DNA of 7,035 bases from Bacillota bacterium (GTDB lineage Bacteria > Bacillota > Clostridia > Acetivibrionales > DTU013), in contig JAEZLF010000003.1 of the NCBI GenBank assembly GCA_023435925.1, forward strand, positions 1 to 7,035, given 5' to 3'. A program made the position numbers and the translations under genes. Shown here piece by piece: positions 6,048 through 7,035 of the stretch. The notes beneath the pieces were generated by a model that saw nothing but the letters and a program-made list of their open reading frames with translations, had not been told where the DNA came from and did no database searches. How positions within the stretch are numbered: position 1 is the stretch's first letter; each line of letters starts with the position of its first letter.

Positions 6048-6368
6048 TTAGCGTGCAGCATCTATGGCCTGACGGTATAAATAATAAGAGATATCTTCGG
6101 TGGTATAGCCTTTATATCCATGTTCATGAAGGCTATTACTCTCAAGTACTCCGGACATTCTATGAATATGACCGTTGTCTGTTTTAATGGGCATACCGGT
6201 GATTCCGCAGAAATAATGGGTGTGGGTGGTATAGCTGGAAACACCGTAGTAAAAGTGAAAATGGAAGCCATCCACACCAAACATATTTCCCGCATAGCCT
6301 GAAAGCCTGTGATTATGGCCGTTAATATTCTTGCATTCAAATTTGTACTTATGCATGTGAAATTTCAT
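6048..6368 (-). CDS. YmaF-family small histidine-rich protein
   Basis: This 106-residue protein on the - strand resembles the YmaF family, named after an uncharacterised Bacillus subtilis protein. Its hallmark is six HxH motifs, at residues 4-6, 18-20, 36-38, 49-51, 67-69 and 81-83. Most sit in a loose repeat of the form xHxHxxxG, for example GHNHRLSG and GHIHRMSG. Two cysteines lie at 12 and 54. There is no signal peptide or membrane segment, so it is probably cytosolic. Metal binding is inferred from the histidine pairs; the true function is unknown. The start at 6368 is chosen because GGAGG ends five bases upstream; the frame stays open to 6497, but the extra residues lack family character and a ribosome binding site. 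The gene is divergent from rubrerythrin and convergent with the oxidoreductase operon. Confidence 0.82.
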   Translation of the reverse strand: MKFHMHKYKFECKNINGHNHRLSGYAGNMFGVDGFHFHFYYGVSSYTTHTHYFCGITGMPIKTDNGHIHRMSGVLESNSLHEHGYKGYTTEDISYYLYRQAIDAAR

Positions 6369-6371
6369 ATA

Positions 6372-6378
6372 CTCCTCC
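6372..6378 (-). promoter_or_regulatory. Ribosome binding site that sets the YmaF start
   Basis: On the - strand GGAGGAG lies three bases before the ATG at 6368, with the GGAGG core five bases away. It decides the start among four in-frame ATG codons at 6497, 6401, 6368 and 6356. Confidence 0.75.
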
Positions 6379-6458
6379 ACGCGCTTTCTTGAAATTATCA
6401 TGTGCACAAAGCCTGTATTTATTAATAGAATTTTTTGTAAGAATGTTTTTGTGTTAGC

Positions 6459-6504
6459 TTTACTCGAAATGTGGTAATAATAAACTTGAATATTCAAAGT
6501 TTAT
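6459..6504 (+). promoter_or_regulatory. Candidate rubrerythrin promoter with overlapping dyad operator
   Basis: A 24-base dyad runs from 6480 to 6504: ATAAAC-TTGAAT, then ATTCAA, one extra A at 6498, then GTTTAT. The inner 12 bases (6486-6497) are a perfect palindrome. A weak promoter, TTTACT at 6459-6464 and TAAACT at 6481-6486 with a 16-base spacer (each four of six), would put the dyad across the -10 and the transcription start, the usual place for a repressor. The dyad ends three bases before the AGGAGG ribosome binding site. The dyad is seen; the promoter is tentative. It is not a good match to the PerR or Fur consensus. Confidence 0.45.
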
Positions 6505-6517
6505 ATAGGAGGTATTT

Positions 6518-7035
6518 ATGAAAAGCATGAAAGGTACAAAAACCCTTGAAAATCTGATGAAGGCAGTCGCCGGAGAATCTCAGGCCCGCAACAGATATAA
6601 CTGGTATGCTTCTATAGCAAGCAAAGAAGGCTATAAGCAAATTGAAGCGATTTTTAATGAAACAGCAGCTAACGAGAAAGAGCATGCTAAACGGTTCTTC
6701 AAGCTGGCTCTCGAAGGCATGAACGGCGAAATACCAGCCGATGTTGATATTGCGGCAACCTATCCTCTGGCAATGGGAACTACTCTTGATAACTTAAAGT
6801 ATGCAGCAGCTGGTGAAAATGAGGAATGGTCGGCACTGTATCCCGAATTTGCCAAAGTGGCTGACATTGAAGGTTTCCCTGAAGTTGCGGCAGCATTCAG
6901 ACTGGTTTCCAAGGTTGAACAGCATCATGAAGAGAGATATCTCAAGCTTTATGAGAATGTGAAGAATGGCAAGGTATTCAAAAAGGATGAGCCTACAAAA
7001 TGGATCTGCAGGAATTGCGGATATGTGCATACAGG
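6518..7035 (+). CDS. rbr: Rubrerythrin, 3' end cut by the window
   Basis: The frame is open to the window edge with 172 full codons. Residues about 1-150 form the ferritin-like four-helix diiron domain: E20 in GESQAR, E53xxH56 in NEKEH, E100 and E103 in GENEEW, and E134xxH137 in EQHHEER. The C-terminal rubredoxin-like domain has begun at TKWICRNCGYVH, with the first Cys pair at 164 and 167; the second pair must lie beyond 7035. Rubrerythrins reduce hydrogen peroxide with electrons from rubredoxin or NADH-linked reductases and protect anaerobes from oxygen. AGGAGG at 6507-6512 sits five bases before the ATG. Expression is probably controlled from the dyad just upstream. Confidence 0.95.
   Translation, partial: MKSMKGTKTLENLMKAVAGESQARNRYNWYASIASKEGYKQIEAIFNETAANEKEHAKRFFKLALEGMNGEIPADVDIAATYPLAMGTTLDNLKYAAAGENEEWSALYPEFAKVADIEGFPEVAAAFRLVSKVEQHHEERYLKLYENVKNGKVFKKDEPTKWICRNCGYVHT

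Noticed and set aside
6038..6069. Possible terminator between the gamma subunit and YmaF genes (CATAG pairing with CTATG)
   Set aside because: Only five perfect pairs, a 19-base loop, no T-run on either strand, and it lies mostly inside the YmaF coding end. The convergent genes have no convincing terminator that I can see.
6120..6302. Small + strand open frame of 60 codons opposite the YmaF gene
   Set aside because: No ribosome binding site, and it is antisense to a recognisable YmaF-family gene with an excellent Shine-Dalgarno.

Overview
The window reads as a piece of a low-to-moderate GC chromosome from an anaerobic Firmicute, most likely a member of the Clostridia. Supporting signs are strong GGAGG-type ribosome binding sites, tightly packed genes, a ferredoxin-dependent 2-oxoacid oxidoreductase operon, and a rubrerythrin. 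A Ruminiclostridium/Acetivibrio-like host would fit, but that is a guess from style, not a demonstrated assignment.

Left part (1-3336, + strand): positions 2-100 are the C-terminal tail of an unrecognised upstream gene. A good promoter (119-147) follows, then a leader of about 160 nt packed with inverted repeats (172-291). Three co-directional genes come next: a membrane-anchored exported protein of unknown function with a Ser/Thr/Gly linker and a possible NTF2-like tail (318-1823); the tRNA ct6A dehydratase TcdA (1823-2584), joined to it by a TAATG stop/start overlap; and a small P-loop NTPase (2665-3336).

Middle part (3337-6028, + strand): a 110-bp gap holds a UUCG-loop hairpin, a 14-nt palindrome and a well-formed promoter (TTGCAA-17-TATAAT). 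This promoter drives a compact four-gene operon in the order delta (two-cluster ferredoxin), alpha (VorB type), beta (TPP subunit), gamma. Together these encode a complete four-subunit 2-oxoacid:ferredoxin oxidoreductase. It oxidatively decarboxylates a 2-oxoacid to an acyl-CoA and reduces ferredoxin; branched-chain 2-oxoacids are the usual annotation, but the sequence does not fix the substrate.

Right part (6029-7035): a small His-rich YmaF-family protein lies on the - strand, convergent with the operon and divergent from a rubrerythrin gene that runs off the window end. The 149-bp divergent region carries a 24-nt dyad just upstream of the rubrerythrin ribosome binding site, a plausible operator.

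Most of the window is ordinary clostridial housekeeping and redox metabolism. The parts worth a second look are the structured leader at 172-291, the palindromes in front of the oxidoreductase operon, the linkage of the P-loop NTPase to that operon, the six regularly spaced HxH motifs of the YmaF protein, and the dyad in front of rubrerythrin. I found no CRISPR array, tRNA, rRNA or transposase.
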